Virus record (IMG/VR): IMGVR_UViG_3300043409_001649
Coordinates: 1-22,772 of that record
DNA length: 22,772 bases
Origin: a virus
Reading direction: 5' to 3' (one strand)
Part shown: positions 1-4,940 of the stretch, piece by piece
Layout: each line of letters starts with the position of its first letter
Numbering within the stretch: position 1 is the first letter of the stretch
Notes under the pieces: model-generated
Databases searched by the model: none
Seen by the model: only the letters and a program-made list of their open reading frames with translations
Told to the model about the DNA's origin: nothing
Program-made: the position numbers and the translations under genes

Positions 1-9
1 GAGATTCCC

Positions 10-612
10 ATGTCCGAAGTGTTCAAAACGCTGACGCTAGAGAAGGGTTACACCGCAGAAGAGTACCTCGCACTGCACTTCCTTGAGATCGACAAAGGGT
101 TTGAAGTTCGTCGCTTGATCGAAAAGACGGCCGACCGAGAGGCTTCGATTGAGTATTTCAAGAAGGACTGCGGGAGCCTCTACGCCGACTTCATCGTTGA
201 ATCGGCAAAACTCCACGGGTTCGTCATGCCAGAGCCGCCAACCGCCGAGCCGGTGAAGCTCAAGCGACGAGATAAGCCACTGGACATGTTCGTCGCGCGC
301 AAGGCTTTTCCGGTCTGCGCCATTCAGTTTCGCGGCGACAGTGTCACGAGAGAGGCGTTCGACAAGCTCAATGGATTCTGCGGAGGCAAGCTCGACGAGC
401 CGTACTACTTCAAGCTGACGGACGGCACCGAGGTCATGGCGACCGGAACCGTGCTGCGGCTGTATCTCTCCGACAACCGGACGCGAGTCGTGCAGCCGTG
501 GGACTGGATCGTCAAGAAAGACGGCGGCGACGTCTGCGTTATCAACGGCGATACCTTTGAACTCATGTTCACGCCGATGCAGATGCCCGACCTGTATCAA
601 AAAGAAGAGTGA
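10..612 (+). CDS. Hypothetical phage protein with a C-terminal PGDYG-like small phage domain
   Basis: This 200-residue protein is mostly charged and has no signal peptide or membrane segment. The N-terminal half looks helical (EEYLALHFLEIDKGFEVRRL). The C-terminal half, from about residue 95, carries AIQFRGDSVTREAF and later VVQPWDWIVKKDGGDVCVI followed by FELMFTPM. That layout (A-I-Q-F/W-x-G, then a GDW-I-x-K-like turn, then F-x-x-x-F/Y-x-P) resembles a small domain common in phage proteins, often written AIQW...GDWIIKG...F...Y.P; the match is from memory of the pattern. The usual PGD is PWD here. The start at 10 has only a GAGA stretch before it, and a start outside the window cannot be excluded. 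The stop touches the palindrome at 613-629. Confidence 0.75.
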   Translation: MSEVFKTLTLEKGYTAEEYLALHFLEIDKGFEVRRLIEKTADREASIEYFKKDCGSLYADFIVESAKLHGFVMPEPPTAEPVKLKRRDKPLDMFVARKAFPVCAIQFRGDSVTREAFDKLNGFCGGKLDEPYYFKLTDGTEVMATGTVLRLYLSDNRTRVVQPWDWIVKKDGGDVCVINGDTFELMFTPMQMPDLYQKEE

Positions 613-629
613 GTGTCAATTTCTGACAC
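613..629. promoter_or_regulatory. Diverged copy 1 of the GTGTCA-n5-TGACAC palindrome
   Basis: The sequence is GTGTCAATTTCTGACAC: perfect 6-base arms (GTGTCA and TGACAC) around ATTTC. It starts one base after the stop codon of the upstream gene and ends six bases before the ATG at 635, so it occupies the place where a Shine-Dalgarno sequence would be. No other ribosome binding site is visible within 15 bases of that ATG. The two exact copies elsewhere have GATTC in the middle. It could be an operator for a dimeric protein, part of a phage-specific promoter, or an RNA hairpin over the initiation region. Confidence 0.55.
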
Positions 630-634
630 AACCA

Positions 635-1726
635 ATGGCTCGAAAGTCTAAGTATCAACGCATCCTCGCCGACACCCTACTGAACGGTCGCGGCGACAAC
701 AAGCAGTCTGGATTACTACCTATGTCCATGTTCGTGATTACGACAACGAAGTTCGAGAAAGACGGCGAGCCGGTCAAGCGACTATTCCTAGCCAAGCTTC
801 CTTCAATGAAGCGGAGCATGAAGCTAATTGCACGCGCGCAACTCTACGACGCGAAAGACGTCTGGACTGATAAGCTCGACGAGTGCGTCAAGTTCTCGGG
901 AGAAGTGCAGGCAGTTGGAGCGGTCGACTTTAAGGCACTGCTTGAATGGGCCTTGCCGGGATATACGCCGCCGACAATCGCCAACTGCAACGAGTTCACT
1001 CAGCAAGTTGCGACGTCGATGGACATCTCAGAAGCTGACAAGAACGGCGAGCGTTTGAGTTCGTCGGATATCTCGGAGATGGCAGACTCGACCATGCGTG
1101 CAGCTATCGGCATCGAAAGGAAGCAGGACGCCGAAGAAGAATACGACTGGCGTCCCACTGAGAAAGTCCAGCCCAAGGCGGAAGTTGAAAGGGATTTCGG
1201 CTTAGAGAAAGGCTCGCTTGGTCTTGGTGACAATCCTCAACGGATCAGGCCGACCGTTCCATTCTGGACGATAAAGGGAACGCGAACGAGAACCGGGCGG
1301 GCGGCGTTCGTCGGATGGTTCGAAGAGTTCGACGGAACATCGGCAGTCGGCTTTTGCGATCACTTGGCAGATGCACTGAAGTTCGCAGAGCAGACCGGCA
1401 ACACCGACAAGATTCTCGCCGCAGCAAAGGCCCACGCCAGCGGCGATGGTGAGGTGTACGATCTCAAATACTCAGTCGTCGAGCCGCCACCGGCGCGAGC
1501 GTTCGAAGACAGCCACGAACTCCACATCGAAACGACCGGCATGCACAAGGGGATCGAAGGCCCAACTCAGGGCAGCCGGATGATGCGAGATCGGCTCGAC
1601 GCCCTGCAACGGGAAGTTGACGATCTGAACGTCGCTCTTGAGGACGAGCAGAAGAAGTCAGAGAAACTCGGAACCAAAGTGGCGAACCTACTCAAAACAA
1701 TCGAAGTGATGTCGGAGGCCACATGA
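635..1726 (+). CDS. Hypothetical protein with a C-terminal coiled coil
   Basis: I place the start at ATG 635 (MARKSKYQRI, 363 residues). The reading frame opens at 557, but those first 26 codons overlap the previous gene and read as noise (CSRRCRCPTC). No family is recognised. The first 140 residues look like a folded domain (MFVITTTKFEKDGEPVKRLFLAKL). Residues of about 150-205 are acidic and polar and probably a linker. A region with PFWTIKGTRTRTGRAAFVGW follows. The last 50 residues or so (RLDALQREVDDLNVALEDEQ and onward) have a clear heptad pattern typical of a coiled coil. The 3' end overlaps the next gene by four bases (ATGA), so the two are probably translationally coupled. The start lacks a Shine-Dalgarno sequence; the 613-629 palindrome lies in its place. 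Confidence 0.8.
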   Translation: MARKSKYQRILADTLLNGRGDNKQSGLLPMSMFVITTTKFEKDGEPVKRLFLAKLPSMKRSMKLIARAQLYDAKDVWTDKLDECVKFSGEVQAVGAVDFKALLEWALPGYTPPTIANCNEFTQQVATSMDISEADKNGERLSSSDISEMADSTMRAAIGIERKQDAEEEYDWRPTEKVQPKAEVERDFGLEKGSLGLGDNPQRIRPTVPFWTIKGTRTRTGRAAFVGWFEEFDGTSAVGFCDHLADALKFAEQTGNTDKILAAAKAHASGDGEVYDLKYSVVEPPPARAFEDSHELHIETTGMHKGIEGPTQGSRMMRDRLDALQREVDDLNVALEDEQKKSEKLGTKVANLLKTIEVMSEAT

Positions 1727-1986
1727 ACACGACCTCAGAAATGACGTTGGCGATATTACTAATGCTCGGGTTCGCAGGGATGTGGCTCTACGAGCGACTA
1801 GAGCGGCTCAAGGCTAAGTCGGCACTTGAGAAATCGGAGTACCAATGCAGCCTCTGGAGGACCGGCCACGACCGAATTCTCAAGGCTCACACCGGATACA
1901 CGACTCAGGCGGAAGCCGACATAATCCGACTCCAAAAGGAAGTGGACACTCTCAAAGAACGGCTCGAAATCGCCAAGATGATCTAA
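1723..1986 (+). CDS. Small membrane-anchored coiled-coil protein (spanin-like layout, not proven)
   Basis: This is an 87-residue protein. Residues 7-23 (MTLAILLMLGFAGMWLY) form one hydrophobic segment long enough to cross a membrane. A basic patch (ERLERLKAK) follows, then a charged helical stretch to the end (AEADIIRLQKEVDTLKERLE) with coiled-coil spacing. One N-terminal anchor plus a coiled coil is the architecture of inner-membrane spanins, but those are usually longer and sit beside a holin and endolysin, neither of which is seen here. A general membrane tether is equally possible. The start is well supported: GGAGG at 1715-1719 lies just upstream, and the ATG overlaps the previous stop as ATGA. 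Confidence 0.7.
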   Translation: MNTTSEMTLAILLMLGFAGMWLYERLERLKAKSALEKSEYQCSLWRTGHDRILKAHTGYTTQAEADIIRLQKEVDTLKERLEIAKMI

Positions 1987-2006
1987 TCATCACGGAGTCA
2001 ATCATC

Positions 2007-2294
2007 ATGCGAGACATCTACCACGCCGCCATCGACAATCGCTTCGGATTGACGCTGACGCAGTACAACATCTGGAAGTTCTATCGCAGCTACTTCCGCA
2101 TGGAGAAGCGACCGCCAAGCTTCGCGGAAGTGAAGGCTGAGTTCGGACTTGCGTCAAACCGGCACGTCGAAGACAACGTCAAAAAGATCGTCGCAAAGGG
2201 AGGGCTCAGGCTTTCACCTCGCGGGGAGACAAACTTCTACCTGCCGGTGACGCACGACGGATCGTGTATTTGCTGCGGAAAGAAGGACGATTAA
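2007..2294 (+). CDS. LexA-type winged-helix DNA-binding protein without a protease domain
   Basis: This is a 95-residue protein starting at ATG 2007, with GGAG about ten bases upstream. The open frame extends further upstream, but that part overlaps the previous gene and is noise. Residues 15-80 follow the LexA N-terminal domain closely: LTLTQYNIWKFYRSYF corresponds to LTARQQEVFDLIRDHI of E. coli LexA, RPPSFAEVKAEFGLAS to MPPTRAEIAQRLGFRS, and VEDNVKKIVAKGGL to AEEHLKALARKGVI. A wing-like strand (GETNFYL) follows. The LexA peptidase domain with its Ser/Lys dyad and Ala-Gly cleavage site is absent. The tail (HDGSCICCGKKDD) has H83, C87, C89 and C90, which might bind a metal. The family resemblance is seen in the residues; a repressor role is inferred. 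It lies just before the regulatory region at 2300-2946. Confidence 0.75.
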   Translation: MRDIYHAAIDNRFGLTLTQYNIWKFYRSYFRMEKRPPSFAEVKAEFGLASNRHVEDNVKKIVAKGGLRLSPRGETNFYLPVTHDGSCICCGKKDD

Positions 2295-2299
2295 GCCTA

Positions 2300-2328
2300 T
2301 TGCTTGACGAATAGTCATGGTTTATACT
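2300..2328 (+). promoter_or_regulatory. Candidate sigma70-type promoter P1
   Basis: A -35-like TTGCTT (2300-2305) and a good -10 TATACT (2323-2328) are separated by 17 bases. The predicted transcription start, near 2334-2336, falls exactly at the 5' edge of the hairpin that begins at 2333, and a Rho-independent terminator lies about 110 bases downstream. The -35 box is weak. A better-looking TTGACG at 2304-2309 has a spacer of only 13 bases and is probably not the one used. Confidence 0.4.
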
Positions 2329-2332
2329 TGTC

Positions 2333-2446
2333 GCTAGCTGGATGGTCTTGGAGTGATGACCCAAGAATCTAACCCATCTCGCTAGCCCTCCTATGAGGCG
2401 AGCAACGCAGAAGATCGGCCCTTTAACCGGGGCCGGTCTTTTTTTA
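2333..2446 (+). ncRNA. Candidate phage small RNA with a bulged hairpin and its own terminator
   Basis: The stretch folds as one nearly continuous stem. GCTAGC 2333-2338 pairs with 2381-2386, GATGG 2341-2345 with CCATC 2374-2378, and TCTTGG 2346-2351 with CCAAGA 2361-2366. The apical loop has nine bases (2352-2360), and a seven-base bulge, ATCTAAC (2367-2373), lies on the 3' side only. A small hairpin follows directly (CCTC 2387-2390 with GAGG 2395-2398), then about 12 unpaired bases, then the terminator hairpin. Promoter P1 is placed to start transcription at the first stem. No open frame with a ribosome binding site was seen inside it. The pairings are seen directly; expression is inferred. 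No known RNA family was recognised. It could instead be a leader or attenuator. Confidence 0.45.
2412..2446 (+). terminator. Rho-independent terminator
   Basis: AGATCGGCCC (2412-2421) pairs with GGGCCGGTCT (2430-2439) over ten bases including one G-U pair. The loop has eight bases (2422-2429), and a run of seven T residues (2439-2445) follows. It would end transcripts from the first four genes and also the candidate small RNA. Confidence 0.85.
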
Positions 2447-2455
2447 TTTCCGCAC

Positions 2456-2484
2456 TTGACCAAGCAACCCGTTAGGGTTATATT
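2456..2484 (+). promoter_or_regulatory. Strong sigma70-type promoter P2
   Basis: TTGACC (2456-2461) and TATATT (2479-2484) are separated by the ideal 17 bases. Each box matches the consensus at five of six positions. The promoter starts ten bases after the terminator T-run, and the predicted transcription start is near 2491. No gene begins within the next 470 bases, so the transcript would be either a long leader or a non-coding RNA. Confidence 0.65.
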
Positions 2485-2490
2485 TCCTAC

Positions 2491-2918
2491 GCAGCCCCAT
2501 CAGGCTGTCGCAGTTCATGCGTAATGCTCATCGCTCATAGGACTACTCTTTATGCGTACCAACGCTGAAGTCGGGTTGTGTTCCGATGGAACCTTCTCCC
2601 GCGAAAAAGGAACCACGTTAAAGAACAGCCGGTGCAGGCGACACCGGAATCTCTCGTCTCCCCGAAAAGCTTCCCGACAGGGTTATCTCGGCAACGCGCA
2701 GGTAGTTGATCCTGCACCCCGCATGCGTCCGAGTCCGCAAGCTCATGTAGCAAAAAAAGCTGTATAAGGGGCAAGTATTAAAGGTCGTGCTTGCACGGCC
2801 CTGAGCTACTTGCTAGAGACGTCAGACTAACGCCCGCTCGGCGCTCATACCCATACATGAGCCTGGGAATGCGGTGCGCGCTGAACCAGAAACCCCTCTG
2901 TTGCGTAGTAGTCCGGAG
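2491..2918 (+). ncRNA. Hairpin-rich non-coding stretch, candidate structured RNA or long leader
   Basis: No convincing gene is seen over about 430 bases, which is exceptional in this otherwise compact genome. Several local inverted repeats are visible: CAGCC 2492-2496 with GGCTG 2503-2507, right at the predicted 5' end; GTTCC 2580-2584 with GGAAC 2588-2592; CCGGTG 2629-2634 with CACCGG 2642-2647; GCAGG 2698-2702 with CCTGC 2711-2715; and GCTCAT 2843-2848 with ATGAGC 2857-2862. The best is a two-part stem with GCAAGTA 2771-2777 against TACTTGC 2807-2813, enclosing GGTCGTG 2783-2789 against CACGGCC 2794-2800 with a CTTG tetraloop. GGTGCAGG 2631-2638 could also pair with CCTGCACC 2711-2718. I recognise no tRNA, tmRNA, RNase P or riboswitch core, and no terminator. 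Confidence 0.35.
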
Positions 2919-2946
2919 TTGACATGCTTGCGATCATCGGTATCAT
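2919..2946 (+). promoter_or_regulatory. Sigma70-type promoter P3 for the co-chaperonin operon
   Basis: A perfect TTGACA (2919-2924) and TATCAT (2941-2946) are separated by 16 bases. The predicted transcription start is near 2953, only about 16 bases before the ATG at 2969, so the leader is little more than the ribosome binding site AAAGGAG at 2955-2961. It would drive the operon running to the terminator at 4826-4864. Confidence 0.65.
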
Positions 2947-2968
2947 TACAGCAGAAAGGAGCCCCGAC

Positions 2969-3277
2969 ATGTATTCAAGCCATTGCCCTAGCTGCAATTC
3001 AATCTTCTACGGTCGGACTCCGTCCGAGGCTGAGAACAAGCGGAGCATCCATCAGAACGCCGAGCGGTATCAGCGGAATGTCAGTGCGGAGTCGGTGTCA
3101 GCCGTAGTGGCGAACACAAGCAAGAATCCGAACCGACACGCAGGCCAGATCGTCAAGCTGCCGAACTTATCGAGAGAGCAGTTCGCCAAGCGTTGCAACG
3201 AAATTTTCAAGATGACGGCCCTAGAGGAAAAGACTCTCGCGGGCCTACTTTCACAAGCAGGAAGAGAAGCCAAATAG
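2969..3277 (+). CDS. Small hypothetical protein with a single CPSC knuckle
   Basis: This is a 102-residue basic protein. The start at 2969 is supported by AAAGGAG seven bases upstream and by promoter P3; the frame stays open to an ATG at 2924, but that lies inside the promoter. The N-terminus, MYSSHCPSCNSIFYGRT, has one C-x-x-C pair like half of a zinc ribbon. No second cysteine pair follows, so metal binding would need a partner or a dimer. The rest is polar and helical with no recognised fold. It is the first gene of the operon and its TAG stop overlaps the next GTG start by one base. Function unknown. Confidence 0.7.
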   Translation: MYSSHCPSCNSIFYGRTPSEAENKRSIHQNAERYQRNVSAESVSAVVANTSKNPNRHAGQIVKLPNLSREQFAKRCNEIFKMTALEEKTLAGLLSQAGREAK

Positions 3278-3720
3278 TGGCACTAAACAAAGAACTCGAC
3301 CGCCGGGTATGGATGCACCAACTGACGCACGTCATGTACCGGATTACGGGACAGATGTACGAACCGAAAGTGCAATTCTCACTCGACGGCACCGACTGGC
3401 TGAACTCAAGCGAGTACGCGAACGTCCGTGACTTCGTGGACGACATTCGCAAGCAGAACATGACAATGCAGTTCGTACCCGAGCAGGGCGATCTCGACGG
3501 CGTGAACTCGATCAACAATGCGTGTGCGAAGGCTCTCGCTCAACTGCACGGCCAGAAGATCGAACACGAAACCAAGCACAGCAAGGGGCTCCGCGAGGGG
3601 AAGCGGGCGGCATTACTGATGGTGAAAAAGCTCTGCGAAGAGTACCTGTCGCGAGCCGTCACGACACCGGCCGAAGCTCAAGAGAACGCCGCACTAGCCG
3701 AACAAGCCGCAGTCGAGTAG
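3277..3720 (+). CDS. Hypothetical protein with a GTG start
   Basis: I choose GTG 3277 as the start (147 residues, VALNKELDRRVWMHQLTHVM) because it overlaps the previous stop as TAGTG and has GGAAGAGAAG a few bases upstream. The frame stays open to an ATG at 3193, but that would overlap the previous gene by 85 bases and read as noise. An internal ATG at 3313 is a weaker alternative. The middle (KVQFSLDGTDWLNSSEYANV) may be strand-rich, and the second half is helical, ending in an alanine/glutamate-rich tail. No family is recognised. It lies in the same operon as the co-chaperonin, with four bases between its stop and the next ATG. Confidence 0.7.
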   Translation: MALNKELDRRVWMHQLTHVMYRITGQMYEPKVQFSLDGTDWLNSSEYANVRDFVDDIRKQNMTMQFVPEQGDLDGVNSINNACAKALAQLHGQKIEHETKHSKGLREGKRAALLMVKKLCEEYLSRAVTTPAEAQENAALAEQAAVE

Positions 3721-3724
3721 TCAG

Positions 3725-4072
3725 ATGCCGTCATGTCCAGTGTCAGTCGGCGACAACCTGTACTACGCTCGCGTAGAGTCGATGTGGGCTGGTGATCAGC
3801 TTCACTCGGCGAACGTCGTCGTTGATTCGTTCTTAGTGCTTGAGAGACGAAGGGGCTTTTACGTGTTAGATCGTGCGCCAGCGATGTCGCCCGGTCAGGT
3901 TAAGGTCAGCATCGAGTCAAAGCAGGATTCGGAACTACAGCCTTCAAGAGAGGCCGCAGTAGTTCGCCTGTACAAGAAAATGATCCGCCGACTCACGCTC
4001 GTCGCATCACATCCGGACGTTGTGTCCGGTCGAGTGAGCGAAGCATCGGCGATCTTGGAAGGGTTGTCATGA
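3725..4072 (+). CDS. Small hypothetical protein
   Basis: A 115-residue protein of unknown function. The first 60 residues (MPSCPVSVGDNLYYARVESM, then VVVDSFLVLERRRGFYVLD) look like a small beta-rich domain; the last 40 (EAAVVRLYKKMIRRLTLV) are helical and basic. The start at 3725 follows the upstream stop by four bases, with only a weak GAG before it, so translation is probably coupled. Its stop overlaps the GroES-like start as ATGA. There are no membrane segments or recognisable motifs. Confidence 0.65.
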   Translation: MPSCPVSVGDNLYYARVESMWAGDQLHSANVVVDSFLVLERRRGFYVLDRAPAMSPGQVKVSIESKQDSELQPSREAAVVRLYKKMIRRLTLVASHPDVVSGRVSEASAILEGLS

Positions 4073-4494
4073 AGGAAGAGAAGAGCTATCGAACGGTCGT
4101 TGAATTCAAGGGCAAGCTTGCTGGACCGGAGTACGGCAAGCCAAGACCATTCGCCACGCTAAATGCCCGGCCGCATCTCGCACCGCACGGCCGCAATGTC
4201 TTGGTCGAGCCCGAAGTAAAGGGCGAGGAAGTCAGCACCGGCGGCATTGTCATCGCCCAAACCGAGAAGCCAGCGTTCGACGAACTCGTCAAAGGCGTCG
4301 TGCGTGCAGTAGGTAAAGGCGGTCTATCGCAAGAGGGATGGGCGTCAAAGGAAGAGGGCGAGTACGCCAAGCCCGATCCGTCGCTCGTCGGTAAGACGGT
4401 CTTCTATAAGAAAGTGAACGCCAATACCGTTCCTTTCGATGGCAAAGCGTTCGACATTATCGACTGCGAAGAACTCGTCGCGGTCGAAGTCTAG
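4069..4494 (+). CDS. groES: GroES/Cpn10-like co-chaperonin
   Basis: This is a 141-residue protein. Residues from about 37 to the end match the GroES fold: a first strand LAPHGRNVLVEPEVK, the mobile loop with TGGIVIAQTEKPAF (residues 57-70), a loop-exit strand VKGVVRAVGKG, then VGKTVFYKKVNANTVPFDGK and a terminal EELVAVEV. The GGIV segment at 58-61 is the part that docks into GroEL in this family. The family is normally about 95 residues; here about 36 extra residues precede the domain, and the central insertion (GWASKEEGEYAKPDPSLV) is longer. No GroEL gene is in the window, so it presumably works with host GroEL, as T4 gp31 does when the capsid protein is folded. It lies one operon upstream of the capsid genes and overlaps the previous gene by four bases. 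Confidence 0.9.
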   Translation: MKEEKSYRTVVEFKGKLAGPEYGKPRPFATLNARPHLAPHGRNVLVEPEVKGEEVSTGGIVIAQTEKPAFDELVKGVVRAVGKGGLSQEGWASKEEGEYAKPDPSLVGKTVFYKKVNANTVPFDGKAFDIIDCEELVAVEV

Positions 4495-4541
4495 TTCAGG
4501 GATTCGGTTTTCAACAAGCATCGCAATTAGGAAGTCAGGGT

Positions 4542-4796
4542 ATGGCAAAGAAGAAGGCAGCAGCACCTGTCGCAAAGGCGTTACCAAAGCCAAAGCCGAA
4601 AGGCATTACAGTCGGAACGCAACTGCGAGCCGTCATGAACAAGTCCGAGTTGAGCAATTACCGCATAAACTTGGACACCGGCATCGACGAGGCAACGCTG
4701 TCTCGGTTCCGCACCGGAGACGCCGGTATGCGGCTGGAGACGTTCGAACGGCTTTGCATTTACCTGGGCGTAGAGCTTAGGATGAAGGTGCAGTAG
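4542..4796 (+). CDS. XRE-family helix-turn-helix regulator
   Basis: This is an 84-residue protein. Residues 1-21 are a lysine/proline/alanine-rich basic tail. Residues 28-80 form a Cro/CI-type HTH: LRAVMNKSELSNYRINLDTG for helices 1-2, DEATLSRFRTGDAG for the recognition helix and turn, then LETFERLCIYLGVEL. The TLSRF and LERLxxxLGVEL patterns are classic for this family. There is no effector or protease domain, so it is probably a small dimeric repressor or activator. AGGAAG at 4529-4534 lies seven bases before the ATG. It is the last gene before the terminator at 4826-4864 and the capsid promoter beyond it. Its target is unknown; the inverted repeat at 4892-4923 is one candidate. Confidence 0.85.
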   Translation: MAKKKAAAPVAKALPKPKPKGITVGTQLRAVMNKSELSNYRINLDTGIDEATLSRFRTGDAGMRLETFERLCIYLGVELRMKVQ

Positions 4797-4825
4797 CCGT
4801 CCCAATACACGGGCAGTGAAGCACT

Positions 4826-4864
4826 CAGCCGCCATGCTCCACGACGAGTATGGCGGCTGTTTTC
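4826..4864 (+). terminator. Rho-independent terminator after the HTH gene
   Basis: CAGCCGCCAT (4826-4835) pairs perfectly with ATGGCGGCTG (4850-4859). The 14-base loop can close further through CTC/GAG, and TTTT follows (4860-4863). It separates the co-chaperonin operon from the capsid operon. Confidence 0.8.
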
Positions 4865-4866
4865 AT

Positions 4867-4894
4867 TTGCAGGGAAAAGGCGATTCTGTATGCT
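4867..4894 (+). promoter_or_regulatory. Candidate promoter of the capsid operon
   Basis: TTGCAG (4867-4872) and TATGCT (4889-4894) are separated by 16 bases, directly after the terminator and about 50 bases before the scaffold start. Both boxes match the consensus at four of six positions. Its position between a terminator and the first capsid gene is the main support. Confidence 0.5.
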
Positions 4895-4923
4895 TTGAGA
4901 GTCTGTCCCCAAATTCTCAAAGC
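4892..4923 (+). promoter_or_regulatory. 9-bp inverted repeat overlapping the -10 box, operator or leader hairpin
   Basis: GCTTTGAGA (4892-4900) and TCTCAAAGC (4915-4923) are perfect inverted repeats around 14 bases. The left arm overlaps the last three bases of the candidate -10 box, and the right arm ends a few bases before the ribosome binding site AAGGA (4928-4932). It could be a repressor operator that blocks the promoter, or an RNA hairpin in the leader if transcription starts further upstream. Confidence 0.5.
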
Positions 4924-4940
4924 GCAGAAGGAACCAAATC

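Noticed and set aside
2367-2477. Resemblance to an integron attC site (ATCTAAC in the bulge fits RYYYAAC; GTTAGGG further on)
   Set aside because: The matching GTTRRRY core is missing at the right place, and the terminator lies in between. Promoter and terminator positions fit an RNA better.
2687-2715. Short matches to 16S rRNA (GCAACGCGCAG, GTTGATCCTG)
   Set aside because: The matches are only 10-11 bases, in the wrong order and spacing, with no surrounding rRNA similarity.
2552-2767. A 71-residue open frame in the non-coding stretch, with AGGA about nine bases upstream
   Set aside because: The encoded sequence is basic and low in hydrophobic residues with no fold-like pattern, and it runs through several hairpins. 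It cannot be fully excluded but is weaker than the RNA reading.
2295-2968. tRNA, tmRNA or known riboswitch in the intergenic region
   Set aside because: No T-arm GTTCRA-like loop with a 7-bp acceptor stem, no tmRNA 5' or 3' signature and no recognised riboswitch core was found.
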